This document shows positions 26,484-35,637 of a stretch of DNA of 64,000 nucleotides, one piece after another (position 1 is the stretch's first letter; each line of letters starts with the position of its first letter). The position numbers were made by a program, and so were the translations under genes. Source of the DNA: Rhizobium sp. NFR07 (GTDB lineage Bacteria > Pseudomonadota > Alphaproteobacteria > Rhizobiales > Rhizobiaceae). The notes beneath the pieces were generated by a model, which did no database searches, had not been told where the DNA came from, and saw only the letters and a program-made list of their open reading frames with translations. Location of the stretch: assembly GCF_900111905.1 (NCBI RefSeq), contig NZ_FOKM01000002.1, forward strand, positions 593,693 to 657,692, read 5' to 3'.

Positions 26484-28118
26484 TTAGGCGTTCCAGTTCG
26501 AAGCGCGGAAGTCCATCGCGAAGGCCGGCGCGGCCTTCCACTTCAGCGACTTCTTCATGCCGGTGAACACGGCGTTCTGGTGCAGGACCTGGTAGACCGG
26601 GTCTTCGCGCTCGGTGATTTCCAGAATGCGGGCAATCGCCTTCTTGCGCAGGTCGCGGTCGGTCGAGGTCTCGAGCACGAGGGAGAGCTTGTTGACCTCC
26701 TCGTTCGCCCAGTCCTTCTTCTGCTGGATTTCGCCGTTGGGCCCGAACTGCACGACCATCGGGGTGATCGGGTCGTTGATCGTGTTGGAGGCGGACCAGT
26801 CGCGCACGCCCTTAACGCCCTGCGGGTCGTGGATCTGCGCCCAGTTTTCCTTCATCTGGATCTCGACGTTGAGGCCGACCTGCTTCCACATCTCGACCAT
26901 GATCTGCGCATTGGCAGTCTGGTTGGTGTAGTAATTGTTGAGCAGGCGATATGGGATCGCGTCGCCCTTGTAGTTCGCCTCGGCGAGCAGCTTCTTGGCC
27001 AGTTCCGGATCGAATTCCGGTGCCGTCCAGCCGTCGATGAACATGTTCGAGGTCTTGAAGGATTCGAACTGCAGGCCGGCGGGAACCGCGGTCTGGCCGG
27101 CCCAGAGAGCCTCGACGATCGCCTGGCGGTCGATCGAATGGGTCATGGCGCGGCGAACCAGCGGGTTGGCGAGGATCTCGTTCTGGGTGTTGAATACCGA
27201 GACGCGGTGGTTCCAGATGGTCGAGCTCTGGATTTCGAGGCCTGGAGCGTTCTGGATGGCCGAGATCTGGTCCGGCGGCAGGTCGCAGGCGAAGTCGTAT
27301 TCGCCGGACAGCAGGCCGTTGACGCGGGAAGCCACTTCCGGAACTTCGAGGAAACGGATTTCCTGCAGCGGCGGGCGTCCACCCCAGTATTCGTCGTGGG
27401 CGACGAGCGTCAGCGAGACGTCCGGCTTGAATTCGCCGACCATGTAGGGGCCGGTGGTGATCGGCTTGCGGGCCCAATCCATGTAGCTCTTGGCTTCGTC
27501 CCAGGCGCGACGGCTGGTGATCTGGCTGCCGCCGGAATAGAGGCGGCCTTCGAGCGTCACGTCCGGCGTCGTATTGTGGAAGCGGACGGTGTACTTGTCT
27601 ACGGCTTCCACACCGGCAAGTGCCGGCCACAGGCGACGGCCGACGCCCGGAACGATCGCCGGCAGTTCCTTGACGGTGGCCGGCTTGTTGTCGGCTTCGA
27701 AGATCGTCTTGCCGCCGGCCGGTTCGGTATTGCCGAACACGCGTTCCTTGGAGAAGGAGAAGACGACGTCTTCAGCCGTCATCTCGTCGCCATTGTGGAA
27801 CTTCACGCCTTCGCGCAGCTTCAGTTCCAGCGTCTTGTCGTCGATGCGCTTCCATTCGGTGGCGAGACCCGGAACCGGACCCTGGTTGCCCATCCAGTCG
27901 CGGTTGATCAGGCCTTCCCAGAGGTTCGGGTAGAAGATGCGTTCGCCGACGTTCGACTGCTCGTTCCAGATGTCGAGCGTGTTGTTGTTGGTGATCTTCT
28001 GGACCGCGATGGTGATCGACGGGCGGGCGCCCTGGGAAAACGACATGCGCGGCAGAATGATGCTGCCAGCTGCGGCCGACATCAGGCCCAGCGCATGGCG
28101 ACGGTTGATGGATAGCAT
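26484..28118 (-). CDS. ABC transporter solute-binding protein, peptide/opine family (SBP_bac_5)
   Basis: 544 residues, periplasmic cluster-C binding protein. The N-terminus NRRHALGLMSAAAGSIILP is a Tat-like signal (twin Arg, hydrophobic stretch). Family features: LDIWNEQSNVGERIFYPNLWEGL, LREGVKFHNGDEMTAEDVVFS and the domain-2 region FNTQNEILANPLVRRAMTHSIDRQAI. This family binds peptides, but also nickel, oligosaccharides and agrocinopines (AccA). First gene of a seven-gene operon with two ATPases, two permeases, a phosphodiesterase and an isomerase. A shared 210-base region separates it from the divergent regulator. Confidence 0.93.
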   Translation of the reverse strand: MLSINRRHALGLMSAAAGSIILPRMSFSQGARPSITIAVQKITNNNTLDIWNEQSNVGERIFYPNLWEGLINRDWMGNQGPVPGLATEWKRIDDKTLELKLREGVKFHNGDEMTAEDVVFSFSKERVFGNTEPAGGKTIFEADNKPATVKELPAIVPGVGRRLWPALAGVEAVDKYTVRFHNTTPDVTLEGRLYSGGSQITSRRAWDEAKSYMDWARKPITTGPYMVGEFKPDVSLTLVAHDEYWGGRPPLQEIRFLEVPEVASRVNGLLSGEYDFACDLPPDQISAIQNAPGLEIQSSTIWNHRVSVFNTQNEILANPLVRRAMTHSIDRQAIVEALWAGQTAVPAGLQFESFKTSNMFIDGWTAPEFDPELAKKLLAEANYKGDAIPYRLLNNYYTNQTANAQIMVEMWKQVGLNVEIQMKENWAQIHDPQGVKGVRDWSASNTINDPITPMVVQFGPNGEIQQKKDWANEEVNKLSLVLETSTDRDLRKKAIARILEITEREDPVYQVLHQNAVFTGMKKSLKWKAAPAFAMDFRASNWNA

Positions 28119-28289
28119 GGATTTCTCCTATAGAGAGCAACGACAATGCAGGTACACGGCGTCGATCGCGAAGGCTTTGTGCCGTCGCGTCAGGCGTCGC
28201 ATGAAATCGACAGATGAATTTTCCGTCGGCGGGCTGTGATCGAATAAAGCCGCTTTACCGCCCCGCCGGCTTGGCGTAGCTCTAGGTTA

Positions 28290-28315
28290 CAAATGTTACG
28301 CTCATGTGACATTTG
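28290..28315. promoter_or_regulatory. Operator palindrome before the SorC-type regulator
   Basis: CAAATGTTAC, six bases, GTGACATTTG: ten-base arms with one mismatch, ending 13 bases before the regulator's ATG. Its place in the divergent region suggests binding by the regulator itself, controlling both its own gene and the importer operon. Confidence 0.65.
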
Positions 28316-28328
28316 GGAGGGGGTGTGT

Positions 28329-29270
28329 ATGGCAAACCAGCAGCATATGGTGCGGGCGTCCTGGCTCTATCACGTCGAGGGACTGACCCAGGCGCAGATT
28401 GCCGAGCGCATGCTCCTGACCCGTCGCAAGGTCAACGAACTGCTCGCCGCAGCGCTCGACCAGGGCATCGTCAGGATCAGCTTCAATTCGCCGCTTGCCG
28501 AAAATGTCGAGCTGGAGGCTGATCTCCGTAGCCGTTTCGGCCTGCAGGATGTGGTCATCGTTCCCACCCCTGCCGATCCCGGCCAGATGCATGTGGTGAT
28601 GGGCCGTGCCAGTGCTATGTTTCTCGAACAGCTGATCCAGGCGAGCGAACCCGCCTCACTCGGCGTCGGCTGGGGCGCGACGCTGCGGGAGACAGTGCAT
28701 CACATGGCGCCGGCCAATGTGCCCGATGTGAAGGTCCGTTCCATGATGGGCGGCCTGACACGTGGCTCGGAGATCAACACGTTCGAGATCGTCCGCCGCT
28801 TCGCTCAGGTTCTCAATGCCCAGTGCCACTACCTGGCCGCGCCGATCTATGCCGACGACCCGGCCTCGCGCGACACGATCGTGGCGCAGACGGTGTTCCA
28901 GGGCCTGCTGAAGGAGGCCGCGACCGTCGATATCTCGTTCCTCAGCGTCGGTGATGTCACGCCGCAATCCCTGCAGGTGCGCTACGGCCTGCCGCCGAAC
29001 ACCGATATCGATCAGCTCGTTGCGGCGGGCGCGGTGGGCGACCTGCTCGGCCGTTATGTCGATGCTGAGGGCAGGGAGCTTGACCACCCGCTCAACCGTC
29101 AAGTCATCTCGCCGGAGCTCGACGATTACCGAAAGATCCGCACCCGCATCATCGCCTCCGGCGGCGCCCACAAGCGGGTGATCCTGCGGGCCTGTATCGA
29201 AGCTGGTCTCGCGACTGCCATCATCACCGATTCCGATAATGCGGCCTGGCTCTTGGGCCGCACGCCCTGA
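28329..29270 (+). CDS. SorC/DeoR-superfamily sugar-binding transcriptional regulator
   Basis: 313 residues. N-terminal HTH (about 7-55; RASWLYHVEGLTQAQIAERM, LTRRKVNELLAAALDQGIV), then a SorC effector domain related to sugar-phosphate isomerases (VGRASAMFLEQLI at its start, later VGWGATLRETVHHM, SVGDVTPQSL and ASGGAHKRVILRACIEAGLA). Effectors of the family are usually phosphorylated sugars. The ATG at 28329 follows GGGAGGGG. Divergent from the ABC/GDPD operon and so its likely regulator; a strong terminator follows. Confidence 0.92.
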   Translation: MANQQHMVRASWLYHVEGLTQAQIAERMLLTRRKVNELLAAALDQGIVRISFNSPLAENVELEADLRSRFGLQDVVIVPTPADPGQMHVVMGRASAMFLEQLIQASEPASLGVGWGATLRETVHHMAPANVPDVKVRSMMGGLTRGSEINTFEIVRRFAQVLNAQCHYLAAPIYADDPASRDTIVAQTVFQGLLKEAATVDISFLSVGDVTPQSLQVRYGLPPNTDIDQLVAAGAVGDLLGRYVDAEGRELDHPLNRQVISPELDDYRKIRTRIIASGGAHKRVILRACIEAGLATAIITDSDNAAWLLGRTP

Positions 29271-29275
29271 ACGGA

Positions 29276-29306
29276 AAATGCCCGGCTGATGATCAGCCGG
29301 GCATTT
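29276..29306 (+). terminator. Terminator of the SorC-type regulator gene
   Basis: AAATGCCCGGCTGA, loop TGA, TCAGCCGGGCATTT: a perfect 14-bp stem whose A- and T-ends serve both directions. It also ends the convergent small gene at 29334. Confidence 0.9.
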
Positions 29307-29333
29307 CGATATCCGCCAGTTATCGATAGTCGA

Positions 29334-29495
29334 TCAGAACACCGCCAGATAGCGCAGCAGCGAGATGATGCCGATGATGATCACGATCACCTGGGCGATC
29401 TGCTTGGCGCGGCCATCGATCGGCAGGCGCGCGATCAGATAGAGCACGAGGACGATGACAAGGAATGTTATCAATAGGCTGATCAGGATCGACAT
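29334..29495 (-). CDS. Small hydrophobic membrane protein (Thivi_2564-like)
   Basis: 53 residues: MSILISLLITFLVIVLVLYL, then a short loop with IARLPIDGRAKQIAQ, then a second helix VIVIIIGIISLLRYLAVF. Two membrane helices joined by an LPIDG-type loop resemble the Thivi_2564 family of tiny membrane proteins of unknown function. GAGGAG lies upstream of the ATG. Probably real despite its size, because both helices and the ribosome site are clean. Confidence 0.75.
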   Translation of the reverse strand: MSILISLLITFLVIVLVLYLIARLPIDGRAKQIAQVIVIIIGIISLLRYLAVF

Positions 29496-29756
29496 GCTGG
29501 GGTGCTCCTCAAAAAGACTTATGTTTGAGGCAGATAGCGCTCGCTTGAGCGGAGGGAAGAGGGGCGCGCCACATTTCTGTCATGCTTACCGTCGCGTCGA
29601 AAGGCAACCCTGGTGCTTGCCTATCTCTCGGAACGCGGCAGCTTGAACTCTACCACTTTATTGCATTCTCGTAGGCGATTGGGTGGTGAGCATGTGTCAG
29701 AAGTTGCACTTGTAATCCAATTGAGCGTCCGCATAACTTGCCTGCAATCTTCCTGA

Positions 29757-31763
29757 GTGCGAATTCCATCGTCAGATATCGGGGACAGGCGGGACGTGTC
29801 GATTTCCGTGAATGCTAGATCAGACGCCCCTGCAAAGGCGGCGCACCACCCGAAGCTGGGTTATCGTCCGGAAATCGATGGCCTCAGATCGCTTGCCATC
29901 CTGCCGGTTCTACTTTTTCACGCGGGCGTGCCCGGCTTTGACGGCGGCTTCGTCGGCGTCGACATCTTCTTCGTCATATCCGGTTTCCTGATCACCGGCA
30001 TCATTGCCGAGGAACTCGAGGCGAAGCGCTTTTCCATCCTGACATTCTACGAGCGGCGCGCCCGGCGCATTCTTCCGGCGCTTGCGTTCTTTTCGCTGAC
30101 CACGCTCGTGGCGGCATGGGTCCTGCTGCTTCCGTCTTTCTTCGAGGATTTCAGCCGCAGCCTCGTCGCGGTCGGTACCTTCACATCCAACATTTATTTC
30201 TGGAAGAATTCCGGTTATTTCGAAAACACGGCACTACTGCGCCCGCTGCTGCATACATGGTCACTGGCGGTCGAGGAGCAGTTCTACATTGTCATGCCCA
30301 TCGCGATGTGGCTGCTTCACAGATATGCCAGGCGCTTTCTGTTCTGGGGGCTCGCCATCGCGGCGGTGCTGTCCCTTGCGCTCAGCGTCTATGCGACAAG
30401 CGTAGCCCCCACGGCGAATTTCTTCCTGCTTCCGACGCGTGCATGGGAACTCCTGCTCGGCTCCCTGCTGGCGATTTCCGGTGCGCACGGCCTGCCGCGG
30501 CGCTTCAACGGCATCGCGGCGATCGTCGGTGTCCTGCTGATCGCGATTGCCGTCTTCGGTTATACCGAAGCGACGCCGTTTCCGGGCCTGACCGCTCTGC
30601 CGCCCTGCCTCGGCGCGTTTCTAATCATCCTGACCGGCCGGAACACGCCGATCGGCGCCGTCCTGTCGACAAGACCGATCGTCTTCATCGGCAAGATTTC
30701 CTATTCCCTCTATCTCGCCCACTGGCCGGTCACGGTCTTCATCCGTTACGTCACGCTGGAAGAGCCGACCGCGCTCCACTGCGTGGTGATCATCCTTGCC
30801 AGTTTCGCGCTGGCGATCTTTTCCTGGTGGTTCGTCGAGCGTCCGTTCCGCGTCCGCCGTGCCACCGGTGCGCGCAACACCCGCACAGTGCTGGTCGGTG
30901 CCGTCGCCACGCTCGCGGCGCTCGCCGTTCTCGGCGGCGCAGGCATGTGGAGCAACGGGTTCCCGGGGCGTTTTCCGGATTATCTCGCGATGAAGAGCCG
31001 GACAGTGGAAATGGCAAAGTCCGAGCCGACCAATACCTGGCGCAACGGTAAATGTTTCTTCGAGGAAGGACAGCCCTTCGGCAACTGGAAGGCTGAGGAT
31101 TGCGCGCTCGTATCAGACCCCGGCCCGGGACCCGCCACACTCCTCTGGGGGGATTCCTTTGCCGCGCATTACGTGCCGGGCCTCACCGCCAATGCCAATC
31201 TCGTGCCGGGCCGGCTCTATCAATATACCTATGCCGGCTGCCCGCCGGTTCTCGCCTATTATTCCTATGCCAGACCCTCCTGCAGCACTTTCAACGAAAA
31301 GGCCGTGGAGATCATCAAGTCGCTCGACATCAAGACTGTCGTCCTGTCGGCGCGCTGGATCGACCTGCGCTCCCGCGGGGTGGATCTGCTGTCGGGCACG
31401 ATTGCCACCCTGCGCTCGCTCGGCGTGAAGGTCGTGGTGATCGGCCAGTCGCCCGCCTTCGTGATCAATGTCGATGTCATCGCCTATGCCAACCGCACCC
31501 ATGACGATCTTCGTGCAAGCTGGTTCTCGGTTGTCGACGGCGAGTTCAACGCCAAGCTTCGGGAGGTCTCCGCCGGTGCGACATTCATCGATCCGATCGC
31601 GGTCGAATGTCAGGCCGGGCGCTGCCCCTACATGGACGAGGGCCGCCTCCTTTATTTCGACGCGGCCCACCTCACCAATTTCGGCAGCGCCCAGGTGATG
31701 AAGTCCCTGCTCCCGATGATCGTCGAGGCGACCAACGGGGTCACGGCCAACTCTTCGCTCTGA
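29757..31763 (+). CDS. Acyltransferase 3 (OafA/YrhL type) with C-terminal SGNH domain
   Basis: 668 residues. About ten membrane helices of the acyltransferase-3 fold, starting YRPEIDGLRSLAILPVLLFH, with the FVGVDIFFVISGFLIT and ERRARRILPALAF signatures and a LLHTWSLAVEEQFYIV motif. The C-terminal 230 residues form an SGNH hydrolase domain with catalytic Ser in LLWGDSFAAHY and Asp/His in DAAHLTNFG. Such fusions O-acetylate surface polysaccharides. The start is uncertain: GTG 29757, or GTGs at about 29796 and 29805, all without a strong ribosome site. Confidence 0.92.
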   Translation: MRIPSSDIGDRRDVSISVNARSDAPAKAAHHPKLGYRPEIDGLRSLAILPVLLFHAGVPGFDGGFVGVDIFFVISGFLITGIIAEELEAKRFSILTFYERRARRILPALAFFSLTTLVAAWVLLLPSFFEDFSRSLVAVGTFTSNIYFWKNSGYFENTALLRPLLHTWSLAVEEQFYIVMPIAMWLLHRYARRFLFWGLAIAAVLSLALSVYATSVAPTANFFLLPTRAWELLLGSLLAISGAHGLPRRFNGIAAIVGVLLIAIAVFGYTEATPFPGLTALPPCLGAFLIILTGRNTPIGAVLSTRPIVFIGKISYSLYLAHWPVTVFIRYVTLEEPTALHCVVIILASFALAIFSWWFVERPFRVRRATGARNTRTVLVGAVATLAALAVLGGAGMWSNGFPGRFPDYLAMKSRTVEMAKSEPTNTWRNGKCFFEEGQPFGNWKAEDCALVSDPGPGPATLLWGDSFAAHYVPGLTANANLVPGRLYQYTYAGCPPVLAYYSYARPSCSTFNEKAVEIIKSLDIKTVVLSARWIDLRSRGVDLLSGTIATLRSLGVKVVVIGQSPAFVINVDVIAYANRTHDDLRASWFSVVDGEFNAKLREVSAGATFIDPIAVECQAGRCPYMDEGRLLYFDAAHLTNFGSAQVMKSLLPMIVEATNGVTANSSL

Positions 31764-31790
31764 GCGAACAGGCGGCGGCTCCCCACGTCT

Positions 31791-33719
31791 CTATTTCTTC
31801 CGGCTCGGATGATGCGGTGTCTTGTTCCAGTGGAAAGGCCGGGTCCTGAGCTCGATCACCGCCCGCCAGCTCGCAAGCGAGATCATCAGCCAGTAGAAGG
31901 GCACGAAGACCCAGCGCCATCCAAGCAGCCGCTTCTCGTGGTCTATCATCGAGCCGACGCCAAGCCCGAGGAAGATCAGGTAGCTTCCGAGGATGTTGAC
32001 GAAATCCATGACGAACAGGGTGATGACGCCAAGCGGCAGGTCGTCTCTCGGCGCATCGAGCATGGCCGAAGCACCGAGCCACAGGAAGACGAAGATCAAC
32101 GGATGCAGCAGCGCCGAGACCAGCATGCCGCCGACGAGCAGCTGGAATGTGAGGAAGGGCAGAAAACCCATTTCCCGCATCAGCCGGCCGGGATCTCGCA
32201 TCAGTACCAGCCATGTCTGCAGCCAGCCCTTGAACCAGCGGGCGCGCTGCGCCATCCAGACGGAAAATTCGACCGGCGCATCCTCCAGCGTCTGCCGCGT
32301 CAGCACGTCGGACCGGTATCCCATCCGCGAAAGGCGAAGCCCCATGTCGGCATCCTCGGTGACATTGTAGGGGTCCCAGCCGCCAACGGCCTTCAGCAGT
32401 GCCGTCCTGAAATGGTTGGAGGTGCCGCCGAGCGGCAGCGGCATCCGCTGGCGCCCGAGCATCGGCAGCAGCCCGCGAAACAGCGCGGAATATTCGAGCG
32501 AGAACAGCGCGCTCAGCCATGAGGCTCGGGCATTGGTGATGATCAGCGGTGCCTGCAGGCAGGCAAGCTCTGCCGGCCCGTGGTGAAACCGCGCAAAGGC
32601 TTCGCGCAGCTGCTGCGGATGCGGCCGATCCTCGGCATCATAGATCGCCAGCAATTCTCCGCGCGCGGAAGCCAGCGCATAGGTCAGCGCCTTCGGCTTC
32701 GTCCGCGGCCCGATCGGCGGCACCCGGACGATCTCGAATTGCGGCGGCAGGCCAACGGCCTCCAGAGCCGTGATCGTCTCCTCGTCGTCAGCCTCGCAGA
32801 CCAGCTTGATGTCGATCAGCGATACGGGCCAGTCGAGCCTCTTCAGCGAGCCGACCAGCTGCCCGGCCATCTCCGCCTCCCGGTAGAGCGCCACCATGAC
32901 CGTGTAGCGTGGCAGAAGCCCGGACGGCATCGGCACGGGCTCCACCATCTCCCGCCGACGCATCCGTCCGGCAAGCGCTGTCAGCCTTAGCACCAGCGAG
33001 GCGAGATAGAGAAGCGAAAGGAGCACATGCACAAAGAGAAGCATATCGGCCGTCGCCATCAGCAGCGTGGCCCCGGCCGTCGCTACGATCATGCCTGCCA
33101 CGAAACCCTGTGATCCGGTAAGGATCGTTCGCGCCGAAAGGGCAGGGTTTGCCTCGAACAGCCCGTTTGTCGTCTCGCGGGCACGCCGTTCCGCACCGGT
33201 CGCCCAGACGGCATCGCGGATCGCCGTCGGGGTGGTAATCGCGAGATCGCGGCCGAGCAGCGGCATGGTGATGAGCGCGGAGGCAATTTCGGCAAGACGG
33301 GCCGCCTCCGGCACGATTGCCATCTGTGGCGCGCGGTTTCGGCCATTTATCCGCACGGAGTTTGGACGGATCAACTGACTGTCCAGCGTGGCCCTGTCCT
33401 GCACCGTCCCCGGTTCGATGGTCTCTATGAAAGGCAGGCGGAGGAGCCGGGCCATGGCGCCGTAATAAGCCTCTTCCTTCACATGACCCGACCTCAGTAG
33501 TTCCGCCTCGACGGAGGTGCCGTTCTGCCGAGCCAGATCGACCATGGCAGCAATCAGCGGCTTGGAAAAGCCGAGTGCCGCCAGTGCGCCGAGTTCTCCC
33601 TGCGGGATATCCGGCGGAATCTGTTGCGGGTCGCCCACGCCCGCCTGAAGGGCCTCGGTTGTTGCGGAAAAATCGTCATGTGCATCCGCCCCCTGCGGCG
33701 GATATTCCCCGATGCGCAT
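31791..33719 (-). CDS. MshEN-like domain fused to a processive GT2 glycosyltransferase
   Basis: 642 residues. Residues about 45-165 resemble the MshEN/GspE-N fold (VEAELLRSGHVKEEAYYGAMARLLRLPF), which binds nucleotides including c-di-GMP in other proteins. Two helices (about 200-245) lead into a BcsA-like GT2 domain: VALYREAEMAGQLV, KLVCEADDEET, AIYDAEDRPHPQQ, TEDADMGLRLS and QRARW (the QxxRW motif), then four or five C-terminal helices. It probably makes or extends an extracellular polysaccharide. Convergent with the acyltransferase, which could modify the same polymer. Divergent from the binding protein at 33789. Confidence 0.88.
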   Translation of the reverse strand: MRIGEYPPQGADAHDDFSATTEALQAGVGDPQQIPPDIPQGELGALAALGFSKPLIAAMVDLARQNGTSVEAELLRSGHVKEEAYYGAMARLLRLPFIETIEPGTVQDRATLDSQLIRPNSVRINGRNRAPQMAIVPEAARLAEIASALITMPLLGRDLAITTPTAIRDAVWATGAERRARETTNGLFEANPALSARTILTGSQGFVAGMIVATAGATLLMATADMLLFVHVLLSLLYLASLVLRLTALAGRMRRREMVEPVPMPSGLLPRYTVMVALYREAEMAGQLVGSLKRLDWPVSLIDIKLVCEADDEETITALEAVGLPPQFEIVRVPPIGPRTKPKALTYALASARGELLAIYDAEDRPHPQQLREAFARFHHGPAELACLQAPLIITNARASWLSALFSLEYSALFRGLLPMLGRQRMPLPLGGTSNHFRTALLKAVGGWDPYNVTEDADMGLRLSRMGYRSDVLTRQTLEDAPVEFSVWMAQRARWFKGWLQTWLVLMRDPGRLMREMGFLPFLTFQLLVGGMLVSALLHPLIFVFLWLGASAMLDAPRDDLPLGVITLFVMDFVNILGSYLIFLGLGVGSMIDHEKRLLGWRWVFVPFYWLMISLASWRAVIELRTRPFHWNKTPHHPSRKK

Positions 33720-33788
33720 GGTTCTGTTACACCGTCCCCGAAAGGGACGTCCCAGCCTGTCCCGCAGAGCATTTTAAGGGGGCACAGG

Positions 33789-34685
33789 ATGAATACATCC
33801 CCAGTTTGGCGGGGGGCAGTCGCTCTTCTGCAGGCAGGCATGCTCGCCGCGGCGCTGCTTGCGCCGCTCTTTGCCCTCTCGGCGTCCACGGTAATGGCGC
33901 AGGAAGCCGGTAAGGAAGATGCCTTGCCGTCGATGTTCGACGGCCGCGAACGACTGGCTCGCCCGGATCTGTCGGCGGTGGTGCGCGTCCGCATCCTGAC
34001 GACGGTCGATTTCCCGCCGTTCAATTTCGCCGACCAGACCGGCCGGCTTTCCGGCTTCAACGTCGATCTGGCGCGCGAGATATGCGCCGAGCTGAAGCTT
34101 GAGGCCAAATGCCAGATCCAGGCCCTGCCTTTCGAGGATCTCGAAAAGGCGCTGGAAGGCAATGGCGGCGAGGCGGTCATGGCGGGCATTGCCGCGACAC
34201 CGCAGCGGCGCGACCGTTTTCTCTTCTCCCGCCCCTATATCGGCATCCCCGCCCGCTTCGCCCGCAATCTCAAGGCGCAGATCCCCGGAGAGACTGCCGC
34301 AGCGCTTTCCGGCCGTAAGGTGGGCGTGGTCAAGGATACCGCCCACGAAATGATGCTGAAGGCCTATTTCCCGGCAATCCAGGCGGTGCCTTTCGGCAAT
34401 GACTGGGAAATGACCGAGGGACTGAAGAAGGGCGCGGTCGACGCGGTCTTCGCCGATGGCCTGCGACTGCCCTTCTGGATATCCAGCGAGGCGTCGGAAA
34501 AATGCTGCGCACTCTTCGACGGCCCCTATCTTTCGGAAAAATTCCTCGGCGAAGGCCTGTCGGTCATGGTCCGCAAGAGCGACCCGATCCTCGTTTCCGC
34601 CTTTGACCAGGCGCTGGCTGCGCTGTCACGCAACGGCCGGCTGCAGGATCTCTACCTTCGCTATTTCCCGAGTGGCCTCTATTGA
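33789..34685 (+). CDS. Periplasmic amino-acid-type solute-binding protein (SBP_bac_3)
   Basis: 298 residues. Signal peptide residues 1-38 ending in MAQEA. Mature domain opens VRVRILTTVDFPPFNFADQTG and GFNVDLAREICAELKL, typical of SBP_bac_3, with ALPFEDLEKAL and MAGIAATPQRRDRFLFSRPY. No permease or ATPase is nearby, so it is an orphan that may serve a distant transporter or act as a sensor. The frame opens earlier, but ATG 33789 gives the signal peptide. It shares a 69-base divergent region with the MshEN-GT2 gene. Confidence 0.88.
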   Translation: MNTSPVWRGAVALLQAGMLAAALLAPLFALSASTVMAQEAGKEDALPSMFDGRERLARPDLSAVVRVRILTTVDFPPFNFADQTGRLSGFNVDLAREICAELKLEAKCQIQALPFEDLEKALEGNGGEAVMAGIAATPQRRDRFLFSRPYIGIPARFARNLKAQIPGETAAALSGRKVGVVKDTAHEMMLKAYFPAIQAVPFGNDWEMTEGLKKGAVDAVFADGLRLPFWISSEASEKCCALFDGPYLSEKFLGEGLSVMVRKSDPILVSAFDQALAALSRNGRLQDLYLRYFPSGLY

Positions 34686-34767
34686 GGGCGTCTGATTGCC
34701 TGGGAATTTGGTCCTAGCGCATGGGGATCGGAACGGGTCCGGTCTTTGCAGGATAAAGGGCGGATGG

Positions 34768-35430
34768 TTACTGGCTTGCCCAGATGATCCTGGCCATCCA
34801 TTCCACATCGGTCAGGTCGAAAACCCGGTTCGGATGCTCCGGGTTGAGTGACATCACCTCGACGCTACGCGGGCTCTGGCGGGCCAGGACCTTGGCCATA
34901 ACCTCGCCCTCGCGGGTCTTCAGGACCACACGGTCGTTGCGCCTTACCGGTGCGCCCGGCTCGACGATCAGCACGTCGCCGTCGCGATAGAGCGGCATCA
35001 TGGAGTCGCCCTGCACCTCGAGTGCATAAACGCCCGGCTTGCGGGCGGGATCGACGGGAAAATCCACCACGTCCCAGCCCTGACCGGCCGGAAAGCCGCC
35101 ATCGTCGAAAAAACCGCCTGCGCCCGCCTGGGCAAAGCCGAGCAGCGGGATGTTGCCGCTCTGTGGCGGAAAATTGCCATCGGGGATCTGGCCGCGGCCT
35201 CCCGCCGGCAAGAAACTCATGAACTGGTCGACCGTCGAACCCGTGGCATCGAGCACCTTGGCGATCGACTCGGTCGATGGCCAGCGCAGCCGCCCGTCGG
35301 GGCCGAGGCGCTTGGATCGGTTGAAGGATGTCGGGTCGAGGCCGGCGCGACGGGCAAGGCCGGATGGCGTCAGCTGGTGACGCTCGGCGAGCCTGTCGAT
35401 CGCGATCCAGATGGTTTCATGTGACAGCAT
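34768..35430 (-). CDS. S24-family (LexA/CI-like) transcriptional regulator
   Basis: 220 residues. N-terminal XRE-type HTH (about 8-65; LTPSGLARRAGLDPTSFNRSK), linker, then an S24 peptidase-like domain with the Ala-Gly autocleavage-type site in FAQAGAGGFF, nucleophile Ser143 (QGDSMMP) and candidate general-base Lys180 (EVMAKVL). Such regulators self-cleave or only use the fold for dimerisation. ATG 35430 is taken because the extra upstream codons look non-coding. Target genes unknown; the neighbours are an orphan binding protein and a response regulator. Confidence 0.9.
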   Translation of the reverse strand: MLSHETIWIAIDRLAERHQLTPSGLARRAGLDPTSFNRSKRLGPDGRLRWPSTESIAKVLDATGSTVDQFMSFLPAGGRGQIPDGNFPPQSGNIPLLGFAQAGAGGFFDDGGFPAGQGWDVVDFPVDPARKPGVYALEVQGDSMMPLYRDGDVLIVEPGAPVRRNDRVVLKTREGEVMAKVLARQSPRSVEVMSLNPEHPNRVFDLTDVEWMARIIWASQ

Positions 35431-35601
35431 CGTCGCCCGTGCCCCGGCCCTTGCCGCCCAGGCGGGGCGAGGCAAGGCCTCCGATCAGAATGAAGCGCCC
35501 GGCGATCGCCGCTCGCGCGAAAATGCCGGAGACGGTCTCATGATGACCATCTCATACGGCGCCGCTGATTTTAGCGGAGCCGCAGGTCTCCGTAAAGAGA
35601 G

Positions 35602-35621
35602 GAGAGGAATAAAATCCTCTC
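35602..35621 (-). terminator. Terminator-like hairpin after the LuxR-type regulator gene
   Basis: GAGAGGA, loop TTTTAT, TCCTCTC (minus strand), followed by CTCTCTTTACG, 17 bases after the stop. Confidence 0.5.
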
Positions 35622-35637
35622 GCCCTTCAAAGACGGA

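Noticed and set aside
26580..28115. 511-codon plus-strand frame opposite the binding-protein gene
   Set aside because: Shadow of the SBP_bac_5 coding strand; no ribosome site or domain.
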